Assembly: GCF_005405905.1 (NCBI RefSeq)
Contig: NZ_BJHU01000013.1
Coordinates: forward strand, 343,189-407,188
Direction: 5' to 3'
Origin: Acidovorax sp. NB1
GTDB taxonomy: Bacteria > Pseudomonadota > Gammaproteobacteria > Burkholderiales > Burkholderiaceae_C
Length of the DNA stretch: 64,000 nucleotides
The notes beneath the pieces were generated by a model, which made no database searches, had not been told where the DNA came from, and worked only from the letters and a program-made list of their open reading frames with translations. Shown in pieces: positions 8,926-17,292 of this stretch (positions are counted from its first letter, which is position 1; each line of letters opens with the position of its first letter). The position numbers and the translations under genes are program-made.

Positions 8926-9258
8926 TCACCCCGGCTGCAGGCACAGCGTGACCAGCAGCGAGGCGGGCTGCACCGCCTTGAGGGCATGCAGTGCACGCGG
9001 CGCGAGGTGCACAAAGTCGCCAGGGTGCAGCTGCTGCACGGCGCCGTCGCTGGCGAACTCGACCACGCCTTCGATGCACTGCACGGTGGCCTCGCCGGGT
9101 GTCTGGTGTTCTTTCATGGATTTCCCCACCGGCAGGACCACGCGCATGACTTCAAGCTGGCCGGCCTTGAGGATGGCGGTGGTGAGGGTGTCGGGCAGGC
9201 GCTCGCCCAGGGGGCGCACGCTGACGATCTGGCCAGATTGGGCGTGGGGCAGGGCCAT
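8926..9258 (-). CDS. Cupin-domain protein
   Basis: A 110-residue single-domain cupin. Translation from the ATG at 9258, preceded by AGGAGAACCGCC, starts MALPHAQSGQ; the longer frame to 9378 has no family support. Cupin motif 1 is recognisable as KEHQTPGEATVQCIEGVVEF, though with fewer histidines than metal cupins, and motif 2 as HPGDFVHLAPRALHALKA. Similar small cupins in Burkholderiales are uncharacterised and may bind a metal and a small ligand. Substrate not predictable. A 218-bp stretch without a recognised gene separates its start from the amiC stop. Confidence 0.82.
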   Translation of the reverse strand: MALPHAQSGQIVSVRPLGERLPDTLTTAILKAGQLEVMRVVLPVGKSMKEHQTPGEATVQCIEGVVEFASDGAVQQLHPGDFVHLAPRALHALKAVQPASLLVTLCLQPG

Positions 9259-9476
9259 GGCGGTTCTCCTTCCTGTCTTGCCTTGGCGCATCGGCGGCAC
9301 GGTGCGGGAGCAGGGCGAAATGCCGGTGCGAAGGCGGGGCTGTGAACCTACTTTGCCCGCTCTTGGCAGGGGGCGCAAGGCCGGGGAATCACCGGGTTGG
9401 CCGGTGCTGTACCACCTGCTGGCACCCCATCCCCACGCACCTGCAACAGGGTCTGCACCCAGTTAGACGCCGAGGC

Positions 9477-10907
9477 CTACACCGACCGGCTGCGCGCCAG
9501 CGGCGGGTTCTTTGCGAAGTAGCGCGTGATGCCGCGCATCAGCGCATCGGCCAGCTGCTCCTGGTAGGCGCTGCTGCGCAGGCGTCTCTCTTCCTCGGGG
9601 TTGCTGATGAAGGCGGTTTCCACCAGCACGCTGGGGATGTCTGGCGCCTTCAGAACCGCAAAACCGGCCTGCTCCACACGCGGCTTGTGCAGCTTGGCCA
9701 TGCCGCCGATCTCGCCCAGCAGCACGGAGCCGAGCTTGAGGCTGTCGTTGATCTGCGCCGTGGTGCTCATGTCCAGCAGCGCGCGCTGCACATGCTGGTC
9801 TTTGGATTGCACGTTGATGCCGCCCACTAGGTCGGCCTGGTTTTCTTTGTTGGCCAGCCAGCGCGCAGCGGTGCTGGAGGCGCCGCCCTGGCTCAGCGCG
9901 AACACGCTGGCGCCCCGGGCTTCGGGGGTGGTGAAGGCGTCGGCGTGGATGGAAACGAACAGGTCGGCCTGCACGCGCCGGGCTTTCTGCACGCGTGTGC
10001 CTAGCGGCACAAAGTAGTCGCCGTCGCGCGTGAGGTAGGCTCGCATGGGGTTGCCGCCCACGGTGGTGGCGTTGATGCGGTCGCGCAGCAGGTAGGCCAC
10101 GCGCAGCACCACGTCTTTTTCGCGCGTGCCTGCGGGGCCGATGGCGCCGGGGTCTTCGCCGCCGTGGCCCGGGTCCAGCGCCACGATGATGAGGCGGTCG
10201 GTCTGGGTGGCGGTGGCGCGGTTGCCGGTGCGGGGCGGCTCGGCCGGTGCGGGCGCTGCCGCCACGGCGGGCGGCGGGGCTTCTGCAGGGGCAGGGCGTT
10301 GGGCCCGCTGGGCGATCAGGTCACCCAGCGGGTCATGTTCGGCAGGAGTGCTCGGGCGCGTGGCCACGGTGGGCGTGGGCGCCGGGGGGGCGGCTTTGTC
10401 GGCGGAAGGTGTCTCGCGCAGGCGCTCGGCGATCAGTGCCTCCAGCGGGTCCACCGGCGCGGCGGGGTACAGGTCGAACACCAGCCGGTGCTGGTAGGCG
10501 GCCACGGGCGGCAGGGTGAAGACCTGGGGCAGGGCTGCCTGCTTCAGGTCCACCACCAGGCGCACCACGCCGGGCGCGTTCTGGCCCACGCGGATGCCTG
10601 CGATGTTGGGGTCGTCGGGCTTGACCTTGGCCACCAGCTCGCGCAGCGCGGGGCTGAGGTCGATGCCTTCGATGTCCACCGCCAGGCGCGGTGGTGTGGT
10701 CACGAAGAACTGTTTGGCCACCAGCGCGCCATCGGATTCGATGGTCACCCGCGAATACTCAGGGGCGGGCCACACGCGCACGGCCAGGATGGTGGCGCCA
10801 CGCGCAATCTGCTGCGTGCCCAGCAGCAACACCAGGGAGCCCATCTGCAGCACAGCGCGGCGCGAGGGCGGCTTTGTGGAGGGGGTGGGCATGTGGGGCT
10901 GGTTCAC
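9477..10907 (-). CDS. amiC: N-acetylmuramoyl-L-alanine amidase (AmiC type)
   Basis: Cleaves the amide between MurNAc and the stem peptide during septal peptidoglycan splitting. The 476-residue product has a twin-arginine-like signal (SRRAVLQMGSLVLLLG near 15-30), an AMIN targeting domain (about 40-150), a Pro/Ala-rich linker and an Amidase_3 zinc domain. The zinc domain shows VALDPGHGGEDPGAIG, SIHADAF and SVLVETAFISNPEEE, which contain the zinc ligands and the catalytic glutamate. It lies 6 bp downstream of tsaE and is probably co-transcribed, as is common in betaproteobacteria. Starts at 10907 or at the ATG five codons later are both possible. Confidence 0.95.
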   Translation of the reverse strand: MNQPHMPTPSTKPPSRRAVLQMGSLVLLLGTQQIARGATILAVRVWPAPEYSRVTIESDGALVAKQFFVTTPPRLAVDIEGIDLSPALRELVAKVKPDDPNIAGIRVGQNAPGVVRLVVDLKQAALPQVFTLPPVAAYQHRLVFDLYPAAPVDPLEALIAERLRETPSADKAAPPAPTPTVATRPSTPAEHDPLGDLIAQRAQRPAPAEAPPPAVAAAPAPAEPPRTGNRATATQTDRLIIVALDPGHGGEDPGAIGPAGTREKDVVLRVAYLLRDRINATTVGGNPMRAYLTRDGDYFVPLGTRVQKARRVQADLFVSIHADAFTTPEARGASVFALSQGGASSTAARWLANKENQADLVGGINVQSKDQHVQRALLDMSTTAQINDSLKLGSVLLGEIGGMAKLHKPRVEQAGFAVLKAPDIPSVLVETAFISNPEEERRLRSSAYQEQLADALMRGITRYFAKNPPLARSRSV

Positions 10908-10913
10908 GGTGTA

Positions 10914-11432
10914 TCAGAGTCCTTGCAGCAGTGCGCGCCCTGCGGGGGTGTGGGCGTGCAGTGTGACCTTCCTTTCGGTGTCATCGATTGCTTCAATGTG
11001 GATAGCAAGGTCCGCAGGCGGGGTAAGCGCTGCAGCCTTTTCCGGCCATTCTGCCACCTTGAGGCCCGGGTTGGCAAAAATGTCCCTGAAACCCGCGTCC
11101 TCCCACTCGCGCGGGTCGTCGAAGCGGTAGAAGTCGAAGTGCCAGATCGAGAGGTTGGGCGCCTCGTGGGGCTCCACCACGGCATAGGTGGGGCTCTTGA
11201 TGCGGCCCTGCACGCCCAGGGCGCGCAGCAGGTGGCGCACCAGCGTGGTTTTTCCTGCGCCCAGGTCGCCATGCAGGGTGAGGTAGGCGTTGGCCAGCAG
11301 CGGCTGCGCTGCCAGCTGGCGCGCGAAGGCGTCGGTGTCGGCTTCGCTGTGCCAGGTGAAATGGCGTGTAGCTTCGGCAAGGGCATCGGTGCCGCTTTCT
11401 ACAATCTGGCCGGTATGTGGTGCAACAGTCAA
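10914..11432 (-). CDS. tsaE: tRNA t6A biosynthesis ATPase TsaE
   Basis: P-loop ATPase of the TsaBDE complex that makes t6A37 on ANN-decoding tRNAs. The Walker A motif GDLGAGKTTL lies near residues 55-64. It is followed by SPTYAVVEPHE, the acidic Walker-B region HFDFYRFDDPREWEDAGF and PGLKVAEWPE, all typical of TsaE/YjeE. No ATG lies at a sensible place in this frame; a TTG at 11432 (172 residues) is the best candidate, so translation would start inside the divergent queG 5' end (18-bp overlap with queG from 11415). A shorter product cannot be excluded. Operon with amiC. Confidence 0.9.
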   Translation of the reverse strand: MTVAPHTGQIVESGTDALAEATRHFTWHSEADTDAFARQLAAQPLLANAYLTLHGDLGAGKTTLVRHLLRALGVQGRIKSPTYAVVEPHEAPNLSIWHFDFYRFDDPREWEDAGFRDIFANPGLKVAEWPEKAAALTPPADLAIHIEAIDDTERKVTLHAHTPAGRALLQGL

Positions 11433-12491
11433 CTCGTTCCTCAAATGCAGGAGTGGGCCCGCGAGCTGGGATTTTCCCAAATCGGCGTGGCGGGGGTGGA
11501 CTTGTCTGCGGCAGAACCCGGGCTTTCGGCCTGGCTGGCGCAGGGTTTTCATGGCGAGATGCATTACATGGCATCCCATGGCATGAAGCGCGCGCGCCCT
11601 GCCGAGCTGGTGCCCGGTACCGTGAGCGTGATCACGGCGCGCATGGATTATTTGCCGCGCGATACGGCCATGGACGCGCCCGAAGGCTGGCAAACGGTGG
11701 AGCTTTCGCGCCTGACCCGCCCCCAGGAGGGCATCGTCTCCGTCTACGCCCGTGGCAGGGACTACCACAAGGTGCTGCGCGCCCGGCTGCAAAAGCTCAG
11801 CGACCGCATCGCCGAGGCCATCGGCCCGTTTGGCCACCGCGTGTTCACCGACTCCGCCCCGGTGCTGGAGGCCGAGCTGGCCGCGCGCAGCGGCCAGGGC
11901 TGGCGCGGCAAGCACACGCTGGTGCTCAACCGCGAGGCGGGGTCCATGTTCTTCCTGGGCGAAATTTATGTGGACATGGCGCTGCCACCGAGCGCGCCCG
12001 TCACGGCCCACTGCGGCAGCTGCAGCGCGTGCATCGATGTGTGCCCCACGCAGGCGATCATTGCGCCCCACCGAATCGATGCGCGCCGCTGCATCTCGTA
12101 CCTCACCATCGAGCATGCGGGGCCCATCCCGCTGGAGCTGCGGCCCTTGCTGGGCAACCGCATCTATGGCTGCGACGACTGCCAGCTCATCTGCCCCTGG
12201 AACAAGTTTGCCCAGGTCAGCCGCCTGCCCGACTTTGACGAGCGCAAGGGCCTGTCGGGACAGCAGCTGGTGCACCTGTTTGCGTGGGACGAAGCCACCT
12301 TTTTGCGCATGACAGAGGGCGGCCCCATCCGCCGCATCGGTCACGAGCGCTGGCTGCGCAACGTGGCTGTGGCGCTGGGCAATGCGCTGCGGGCGACGGG
12401 CGATGGCGCAGTGCGCGCCGCATTGCAGACCCGCGCTGAAGACCCGAGCGATCTGGTGCGCGAGCATGTGGCCTGGGCGCTGGAAATTTGA
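11415..12491 (+). CDS. queG: Epoxyqueuosine reductase
   Basis: Last step of queuosine synthesis: reduction of epoxyqueuosine to queuosine in tRNA, cobalamin- and Fe-S-dependent. The 358-residue protein has the N-terminal cobalamin domain (EWARELGFSQIGVA, then HGEMHYM and ARMDYLP) and two 4Fe-4S motifs: CGSCSACIDVCPTQAI near 200-215 and CDDCQLICPWN near 254-264. A C-terminal HEAT-like segment follows (GHERWLRNVAVALGNAL). The start at 11415 (MWCNSQLVPQ) overlaps the proposed tsaE start; an internal ATG at 11445 is an alternative. Divergent arrangement with tsaE-amiC is common in this group. Confidence 0.95.
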   Translation: MWCNSQLVPQMQEWARELGFSQIGVAGVDLSAAEPGLSAWLAQGFHGEMHYMASHGMKRARPAELVPGTVSVITARMDYLPRDTAMDAPEGWQTVELSRLTRPQEGIVSVYARGRDYHKVLRARLQKLSDRIAEAIGPFGHRVFTDSAPVLEAELAARSGQGWRGKHTLVLNREAGSMFFLGEIYVDMALPPSAPVTAHCGSCSACIDVCPTQAIIAPHRIDARRCISYLTIEHAGPIPLELRPLLGNRIYGCDDCQLICPWNKFAQVSRLPDFDERKGLSGQQLVHLFAWDEATFLRMTEGGPIRRIGHERWLRNVAVALGNALRATGDGAVRAALQTRAEDPSDLVREHVAWALEI

Positions 12492-12493
12492 AT

Positions 12494-12552
12494 AAAAAGC
12501 GGCCTCTCCGCGCGATGGGTAAGCGTTTTAAGCTATCAAAATAATATTTTTT
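12494..12552 (-). repeat. Dispersed palindromic element between queG and the SGNH hydrolase
   Basis: Read on the minus strand: ATTTTGATAGCTTAAAACGCTT, centre CCCATCGCG, then AGAGGCCGCTTTTTATT. It fits the consensus seen in the other copies. It occupies nearly the whole gap between the two convergent genes and may act as a terminator. Confidence 0.65.
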
Positions 12553-12573
12553 GGGTTGTGGGGCCCTGCGGTG

Positions 12574-13263
12574 TTACTGCACCAGCAATCCGGTGGTTTT
12601 GAGGGTCTCCACCAGCCCCTGCGCAAACTGTTCGTAACCCGCTGCATTCGCATGGATCTGGTCGGACCGCAGCCGGTCTTGCGCCAGCACACCCGACCAG
12701 CCTTTGCTGTGCAGGGGGATCTTCAACGCGTCGGCCACCTCTTCGTACAGTGCATGGTCGCTGAGCCTGCCTGCAGCGGCCATCAGCGAAAGCTCGGGCA
12801 CGGCCACCAGCAACACCTGGGCGCCGCTGGCGCGCGCGTCGGCGCAGATGCGCTCCAGGTTGGTGCGGGTGGTGGCGCTGCTCTGGCGGCGCAAAAAGTC
12901 GTTGCCGCCGATGCTCACGATCACCAGCGCAGGATTGTGCTGTTGCAGCAGGCTCGGCAGGCGCGCCAATGCCTGGGCCGAGGTGTCACCCGACACACCG
13001 CCGTTGACCACCTTCCAGCCCGTCAGGCGCTGCAGCACGGCGGGGTAGGCGGTGTCGGCCGATGCGCCCACGCCCGAGGTCAGCGAGTCGCCCAGCGCCA
13101 GCACCGTGGCCCCAGCGGGCAGCGCCTGCGACCGTGGAGGCTTGCGCCCGCAGGCGGCCAGCGGCGCAGCGAGGGCCACCACGGCCAGGCGGGCCAGCAG
13201 GGTGCGGCGCCGTACCGTGCCCGGTGCAGTGGCGTGCAGGTCAGGGTGCAGAAAATTCGTCAT
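12574..13263 (-). CDS. SGNH/GDSL esterase, lipoprotein (arylesterase/TesA-like)
   Basis: Predicted periplasmic or membrane-anchored esterase or lysophospholipase. The 229-residue frame starts MTNFLHPDLHATAPG, carries RRRTLLARLAVVALAAPLAAC (lipobox LAAC, twin-arginine-like), then the SGNH blocks: I = VLALGDSLTSGVGA (nucleophile Ser), II = NGGVSGDTS, III = VIVSIGGNDFLR, V = SDQIHANAAGY (Asp and His). Its start codon overlaps the stop of the upstream AEC permease in an ATGA arrangement, so the two are translationally coupled. Substrate unknown. Confidence 0.9.
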   Translation of the reverse strand: MTNFLHPDLHATAPGTVRRRTLLARLAVVALAAPLAACGRKPPRSQALPAGATVLALGDSLTSGVGASADTAYPAVLQRLTGWKVVNGGVSGDTSAQALARLPSLLQQHNPALVIVSIGGNDFLRRQSSATTRTNLERICADARASGAQVLLVAVPELSLMAAAGRLSDHALYEEVADALKIPLHSKGWSGVLAQDRLRSDQIHANAAGYEQFAQGLVETLKTTGLLVQ

Positions 13264-14165
13264 CGCAGAAACCCCAGGGCAAAAGGCAGGCTCACCACGC
13301 CCAGCAGGGTGGACAGCGTCACCAGCCCCGCCACATAGGGCCCGTTGTAGCCCATGCGGGCTGCGAGCACATAGCAGGTTGACGCCGTAGGCAGGGCCGA
13401 GAAGGCCAGCAGCACGGTGGTCTGCACCGGGTCCAGCCCAAACAGCCGCGCCAGCGCAAAGGCCAGCAGGGGCTGCACCAGGTGGCGGATGGACAGCACC
13501 GCCACGCTCAGCGCCTTGCCGCGTGTGAGCAGGCCAAACTGCAGGCCGGCGCCGGCGGCCATCAGCCCCAGCGCCAGCGATGCGGCGCTGATGCGGCTGA
13601 CGGTGGGCACGGCCCACTCCGGAATCTGAAAACCCAGCAGGTTGGCCGCCAGGCCCGACCCTGTGGCAATGATCAGCGGGTTGCGCACCAGCTCGCGCGC
13701 AAAACTGTGCTGGCCCTGCCGCGCCATGGGCCACACGGCGGCCACGTTGAACAGCGGCACACACACGCCGATCAGCACGGCAATCATCAAAAGGCCCTGC
13801 GTGCCCGCCAGCCGCTCGGCAATCGCCAGGCCAATGAAGGAGTTGAAGCGGAACGCCACCTGTGCGCTGGCCGCATGGTCCCGCGCATCGATGTGTTTGC
13901 CGAGCCAGGGCCAGTGCGGCAGGCTGTAGGCCAGCGCAATGCCGATCACGCCCGACAGCATGCCCGCGCCGATCAGCCCCGATGCGGCGCTGATGTCCAC
14001 CGGGCTCTTGACGATGGACTGGAACAGCAGCACCGGAAAGAGCAGGTAGTACACCAGGCTTTCCACCGGCTGCCAGACCGAGCGGTTGAGGGCGGTGTAG
14101 CGGCAGATCAGGTAGCCGCACAGGATGAGGGAGAAGTCGGGGAGCAGGAGCTGGGCGTAGTTCAC
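13260..14165 (-). CDS. AEC (auxin efflux carrier) family permease
   Basis: A 301-residue inner-membrane protein with about ten hydrophobic segments spread over its length. It shows family features such as NSFIGLAIAERLAGTQG in the first half, IIATGSGLAANLLGF and LALGLMAAGAGLQF in the middle, and the C-terminal LLAFSALPTASTCYVLAARMG. AEC proteins in bacteria carry small organic acids such as malate or malonate; the substrate here is not deducible. Overlaps the SGNH esterase gene by 4 bp (one operon) and diverges from the first Bug receptor gene across 126 bp. Confidence 0.9.
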   Translation of the reverse strand: MNYAQLLLPDFSLILCGYLICRYTALNRSVWQPVESLVYYLLFPVLLFQSIVKSPVDISAASGLIGAGMLSGVIGIALAYSLPHWPWLGKHIDARDHAASAQVAFRFNSFIGLAIAERLAGTQGLLMIAVLIGVCVPLFNVAAVWPMARQGQHSFARELVRNPLIIATGSGLAANLLGFQIPEWAVPTVSRISAASLALGLMAAGAGLQFGLLTRGKALSVAVLSIRHLVQPLLAFALARLFGLDPVQTTVLLAFSALPTASTCYVLAARMGYNGPYVAGLVTLSTLLGVVSLPFALGFLR

Positions 14166-14291
14166 GCTGCCGAGAATACTTGATGCGCGGCAAGGCCTTG
14201 GGGTTAGCCCTTATGTGGAATCCGCAGGGCGCCAACGCGGTGGTTGCGCATACCATCGGCGCTGTTTGTTACCCGCACGAAGGAGAACTCC

Positions 14292-15257
14292 ATGCATCGT
14301 CGTCAATGGCTTGCGCTGACCGTACTGGCTGCCGCAGCAGGCACCGCTGCCGCCCAAGGCTATCCCAACAAGGTGATCAAGCTGCAGGTGCCGTTTGCAC
14401 CCGGTGGCACCACCGACATCATTGCGCGCGTGATCGCCGACCCCTTGGGCAAGGCCCTGGGCCAGAGCGTGATCGTGGAGAACAAGGCCGGTGGTGGCGG
14501 CATCGTGGGCGCGGCCGAAACGGCCCGCTCGGCGCCCGACGGCTACACGCTGGGCGTGGCCACCGTGTCCACCACGGCGGCCAACCCGGCCATCAACCCC
14601 AAGACGCCATACAACCCGCTGACGGACTTCACGCCCATCATCAACATCGCGGCCACCCCCAACATCATTGCGGTGCACCCCAGCTTCCCGGCCAAGGACT
14701 ACAAGGCCTTTGTGGCCGAAGTCAAGAAGTCGCCAGGCAAGTATTCGTACTCGTCCTCCGGCACGGGCGGCATCGGTCACCTGCAGATGGAGCTGTACAA
14801 GAACCTCTCGGGCACCTTTGTGACCCACATCCCCTACCGTGGTGCGGGCCCCGCCCTCAACGACACGGTGGCGGGCCAGGTGCCCATGATTTTTGATAAC
14901 CTGCCTTCTGCCCTGCCTTTCATCAAGGAAAACCGCCTGGTGCCCATCGTGGTGGCCGCCCCCCAGCGCGTGGCAGCCTTGCCCAACACGCCAACGTTCA
15001 AGGAACTGGGCCTGGAGCCCGTGAACCGCATGGCCTACTACGGCATCGTGGGCCCCAAGGGCCTGCCCAAGGACGTGGTGGACAAGATCAACGCCGCCGT
15101 GCGCACGGCATTGCAAGACCCGGCCGTGAAGAAGCGCATCGAAGACACCGGCTCCCTCGTGATCGGCAACACGCCCGAGCAGTTTGCCGAGCAGATCAAG
15201 GCCGAGTTCGCGGTCTACAAGGATGTGGTGGTCAAGCAGAAGCTGACGCTCGAATAA
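14292..15257 (+). CDS. Bug/TctC family periplasmic substrate-binding protein
   Basis: High-affinity periplasmic receptor, usually for carboxylates, of the tripartite tricarboxylate transporter class. The ATG at 14292 follows AAGGAGAACTCC. The 321-residue product has a Sec signal ending AAAGTAAAQ and the Bug fold motifs: [57 protein letters not shown]. No TctA/TctB membrane genes accompany it, which is usual for the expanded Bug families of Burkholderiales. A strong terminator follows, separating it from xerD. Ligand unknown. Confidence 0.93.
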   Translation: MHRRQWLALTVLAAAAGTAAAQGYPNKVIKLQVPFAPGGTTDIIARVIADPLGKALGQSVIVENKAGGGGIVGAAETARSAPDGYTLGVATVSTTAANPAINPKTPYNPLTDFTPIINIAATPNIIAVHPSFPAKDYKAFVAEVKKSPGKYSYSSSGTGGIGHLQMELYKNLSGTFVTHIPYRGAGPALNDTVAGQVPMIFDNLPSALPFIKENRLVPIVVAAPQRVAALPNTPTFKELGLEPVNRMAYYGIVGPKGLPKDVVDKINAAVRTALQDPAVKKRIEDTGSLVIGNTPEQFAEQIKAEFAVYKDVVVKQKLTLE

Positions 15258-15280
15258 GCGCTGCACCTCGACACTCCAAA

Positions 15281-15308
15281 GCCGCCCCTTCGCCCGGGCG
15301 GCTTTTTT
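15281..15308 (+). terminator. Rho-independent terminator
   Basis: GCCGCCC (15281-15287) pairs with GGGCGGC (15296-15302) around an 8-base loop and runs into TTTTTT. It closes the first Bug gene, 19 bp ahead of xerD. Confidence 0.88.
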
Positions 15309-15326
15309 ACGTGCTATCGTTTTTGT

Positions 15327-16226
15327 ATGCTTGCTGCCAGCCTGAACGCCATCGATGCCTTTGTGGACGCCTTGTGGCTGGAGGACGGCCTCTCGCGCAA
15401 CACGCTGGCGGCCTATCGGCGCGACCTTACGCTGTACGCCCAGTGGCTGGCGGCCCAGCAGCCCGCGCTGGCGCTGGACGACACGGCCGAGCTGCACCTC
15501 AACGCCTACTTTGCCGCCCGCCATGCGGAAACCCGCGCCACCTCGGCCAACCGGCGGCTCACGGTGCTGCGCCGCTATTTTCACTGGGCACTGCGCGAGC
15601 GGCGCATCACCGCCGACCCCACGCTGCGGCTGCAGGCCGCGCGCCAGCCCCTGCGGGTGCCCAAGACCTTGTCGCAGGCCCAGGTAGAGGCTTTGCTCAA
15701 CGCGCCCGATCTGGGCAACCCCCTGGGCCTGCGCGACCGCACCATGCTGGAGCTGATGTACGCCAGCGGCCTGCGCGTGACCGAGCTGGTCACGCTTAAG
15801 ACCTTCCAGCTCGGGCTGAACGAAGGCGTGCTGCGGGTGATGGGCAAGGGCTGCAAAGAGCGCCTGGTGCCGTTTGGCGATGAGGCACATGCCTGGCTGG
15901 AGCGCTACCTGCACGAGGCGCGCGGCGCCATCCTGGGCGGGCAGCAGACCGATGATCTGTTTGTGACCCAGCGCGGCAGCGGCATGACGCGGGCGATGTT
16001 CTGGGTCATCGTCAAAAAATGGGCGCAGGTGGCGGCCATCACCGTGCCGCTGTCCCCGCACACGCTGCGCCACGCGTTTGCCACCCACCTGCTCAACCAT
16101 GGTGCCGACCTGCGCGTGGTGCAGCTGCTGCTGGGTCATGCCGACATCTCGACCACCACCATCTACACCCACGTGGCGCGCGAGCGGCTCAAATCGCTGC
16201 ATGCCCAGCACCATCCGCGTGGATGA
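15327..16226 (+). CDS. xerD: Site-specific tyrosine recombinase XerD
   Basis: Resolves chromosome dimers at dif together with XerC. The 299-residue length is typical. It has an N-terminal SAM-like DNA-binding domain (LSRNTLAAYRRDLTLYAQWL at 22-41) and a C-terminal catalytic domain with the complete residue set: Arg150 (SGLRVTEL), Lys174 (MGKGCKERLVP), His245 and Arg248 (HTLRHAFATHLL), His271 (LLGHADIST) and nucleophile Tyr280 (IYTHV). There are no att-like repeats or phage genes nearby, so this is the housekeeping enzyme. It lies between two Bug receptor genes. Confidence 0.95.
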   Translation: MLAASLNAIDAFVDALWLEDGLSRNTLAAYRRDLTLYAQWLAAQQPALALDDTAELHLNAYFAARHAETRATSANRRLTVLRRYFHWALRERRITADPTLRLQAARQPLRVPKTLSQAQVEALLNAPDLGNPLGLRDRTMLELMYASGLRVTELVTLKTFQLGLNEGVLRVMGKGCKERLVPFGDEAHAWLERYLHEARGAILGGQQTDDLFVTQRGSGMTRAMFWVIVKKWAQVAAITVPLSPHTLRHAFATHLLNHGADLRVVQLLLGHADISTTTIYTHVARERLKSLHAQHHPRG

Positions 16227-16293
16227 AGGGAGATGGAGGCCCGCTGGGTTGTCCAAGTCTGTATTCCTCACAACAACACAAGGAGACAAGAGC

Positions 16294-17256
16294 ATGAAGA
16301 AACTGGTTGCAGGCACGTTGCTGCTGGGGTTGGCCACCCTGTCCATGGCCCAGGGCTGGCCTTCGGCCAAGCCCATCCGCCTCATCGTGGGGTACCCGCC
16401 GGGCGGCGGTATCGACTTTGCCGCCCGCACCGTGCAGGTGCCTTTGCAGGAGGTGCTCAAGCAGCAGATCGTGGTGGACTACAAGCCGGGCGCTGGCGGC
16501 ATGCTGGCCGCCACCGAACTCACGCGCGCAGCGCCGGACGGGTACACCCTCCTGCTCGCCAACACCGGGCCGTTTGCCATCGCGCCCTACCTGCAGCGCA
16601 AGATGCCCTACGAGCCGCTCAAGCAGTTCACGTATGTCGGCCAGATCAGCCAGGGCAGCTACATCGCCGTGACACGCCTGGATCACCCGGCCAAGGACCT
16701 CAAGGACTGGGTGGCGTGGGCCAAGGCCAATGCGGGCAAGGTGAACTTTGCCTCGGGCGGCGCGGGCACGTCCACACACCTCAACGGCGAACTCATGAAC
16801 CAGGCCACGGGCCTCGATGTGACACATGTGCCGTACAAAGGCAGCGCGCCCGCGGTGCAGGATTTGATTGGCGGCCAGACGCAGCTGCTCATTGATGCGG
16901 GGCCGGTGCTGCTGCCGCAGATCAAGGGCGGCAAGCTCAAGGCGCTGGCCGTGACCGGGCCCCGGCGCGACCCGCAACTGCCCGATGTGCCCACGGTGGG
17001 CGAGCTGGGCTTTGCCGCCATGGAGTCGGTGGGCTTCCAGGGCCTGGTCGGCCCGGCCGGCCTGCCCAAGGAGGTGGTGGACAAGCTGGCCGCCGAGCTG
17101 GCCAAGGTGCTGGCGCAGGCGGATGTGAAGGCCAAGTTCGCATCCACGGGTTCCGAAGTACATTCGCTGGGCCCTGTGGAGTTCTTCAGCTTCGTGAAGG
17201 GCGAGAATGAGAAATGGGCCCGGCTCATCCGCGAGCGCAAGCTCGAACTCGATTGA
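16294..17256 (+). CDS. Bug/TctC family periplasmic substrate-binding protein
   Basis: Second Bug receptor, 320 residues. The ATG at 16294 is preceded by AAGGAGACAAGAGC. Signal peptide MKKLVAGTLLLGLATLSMAQ; family motifs LIVGYPPGGGIDFAAR, KPGAGGMLAA, APDGYTLLLAN, THVPYKGSAPAVQDLIGGQ and GLPKEVVDKLAAEL. It is followed after 36 bp by a third paralogue, and the two are probably co-transcribed. The three receptors differ in the residues around the ligand loops, so they probably bind different carboxylates. Ligand unknown. Confidence 0.93.
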   Translation: MKKLVAGTLLLGLATLSMAQGWPSAKPIRLIVGYPPGGGIDFAARTVQVPLQEVLKQQIVVDYKPGAGGMLAATELTRAAPDGYTLLLANTGPFAIAPYLQRKMPYEPLKQFTYVGQISQGSYIAVTRLDHPAKDLKDWVAWAKANAGKVNFASGGAGTSTHLNGELMNQATGLDVTHVPYKGSAPAVQDLIGGQTQLLIDAGPVLLPQIKGGKLKALAVTGPRRDPQLPDVPTVGELGFAAMESVGFQGLVGPAGLPKEVVDKLAAELAKVLAQADVKAKFASTGSEVHSLGPVEFFSFVKGENEKWARLIRERKLELD

Positions 17257-17292
17257 TAGATTCACCGACCGCCTGATGGCGGCTTCTTTTCG

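Noticed and set aside
15327..16226. Phage or genomic-island integrase
   Set aside because: The protein is a full-length XerD with all catalytic residues, and there is no tRNA, att repeat or phage gene beside it.
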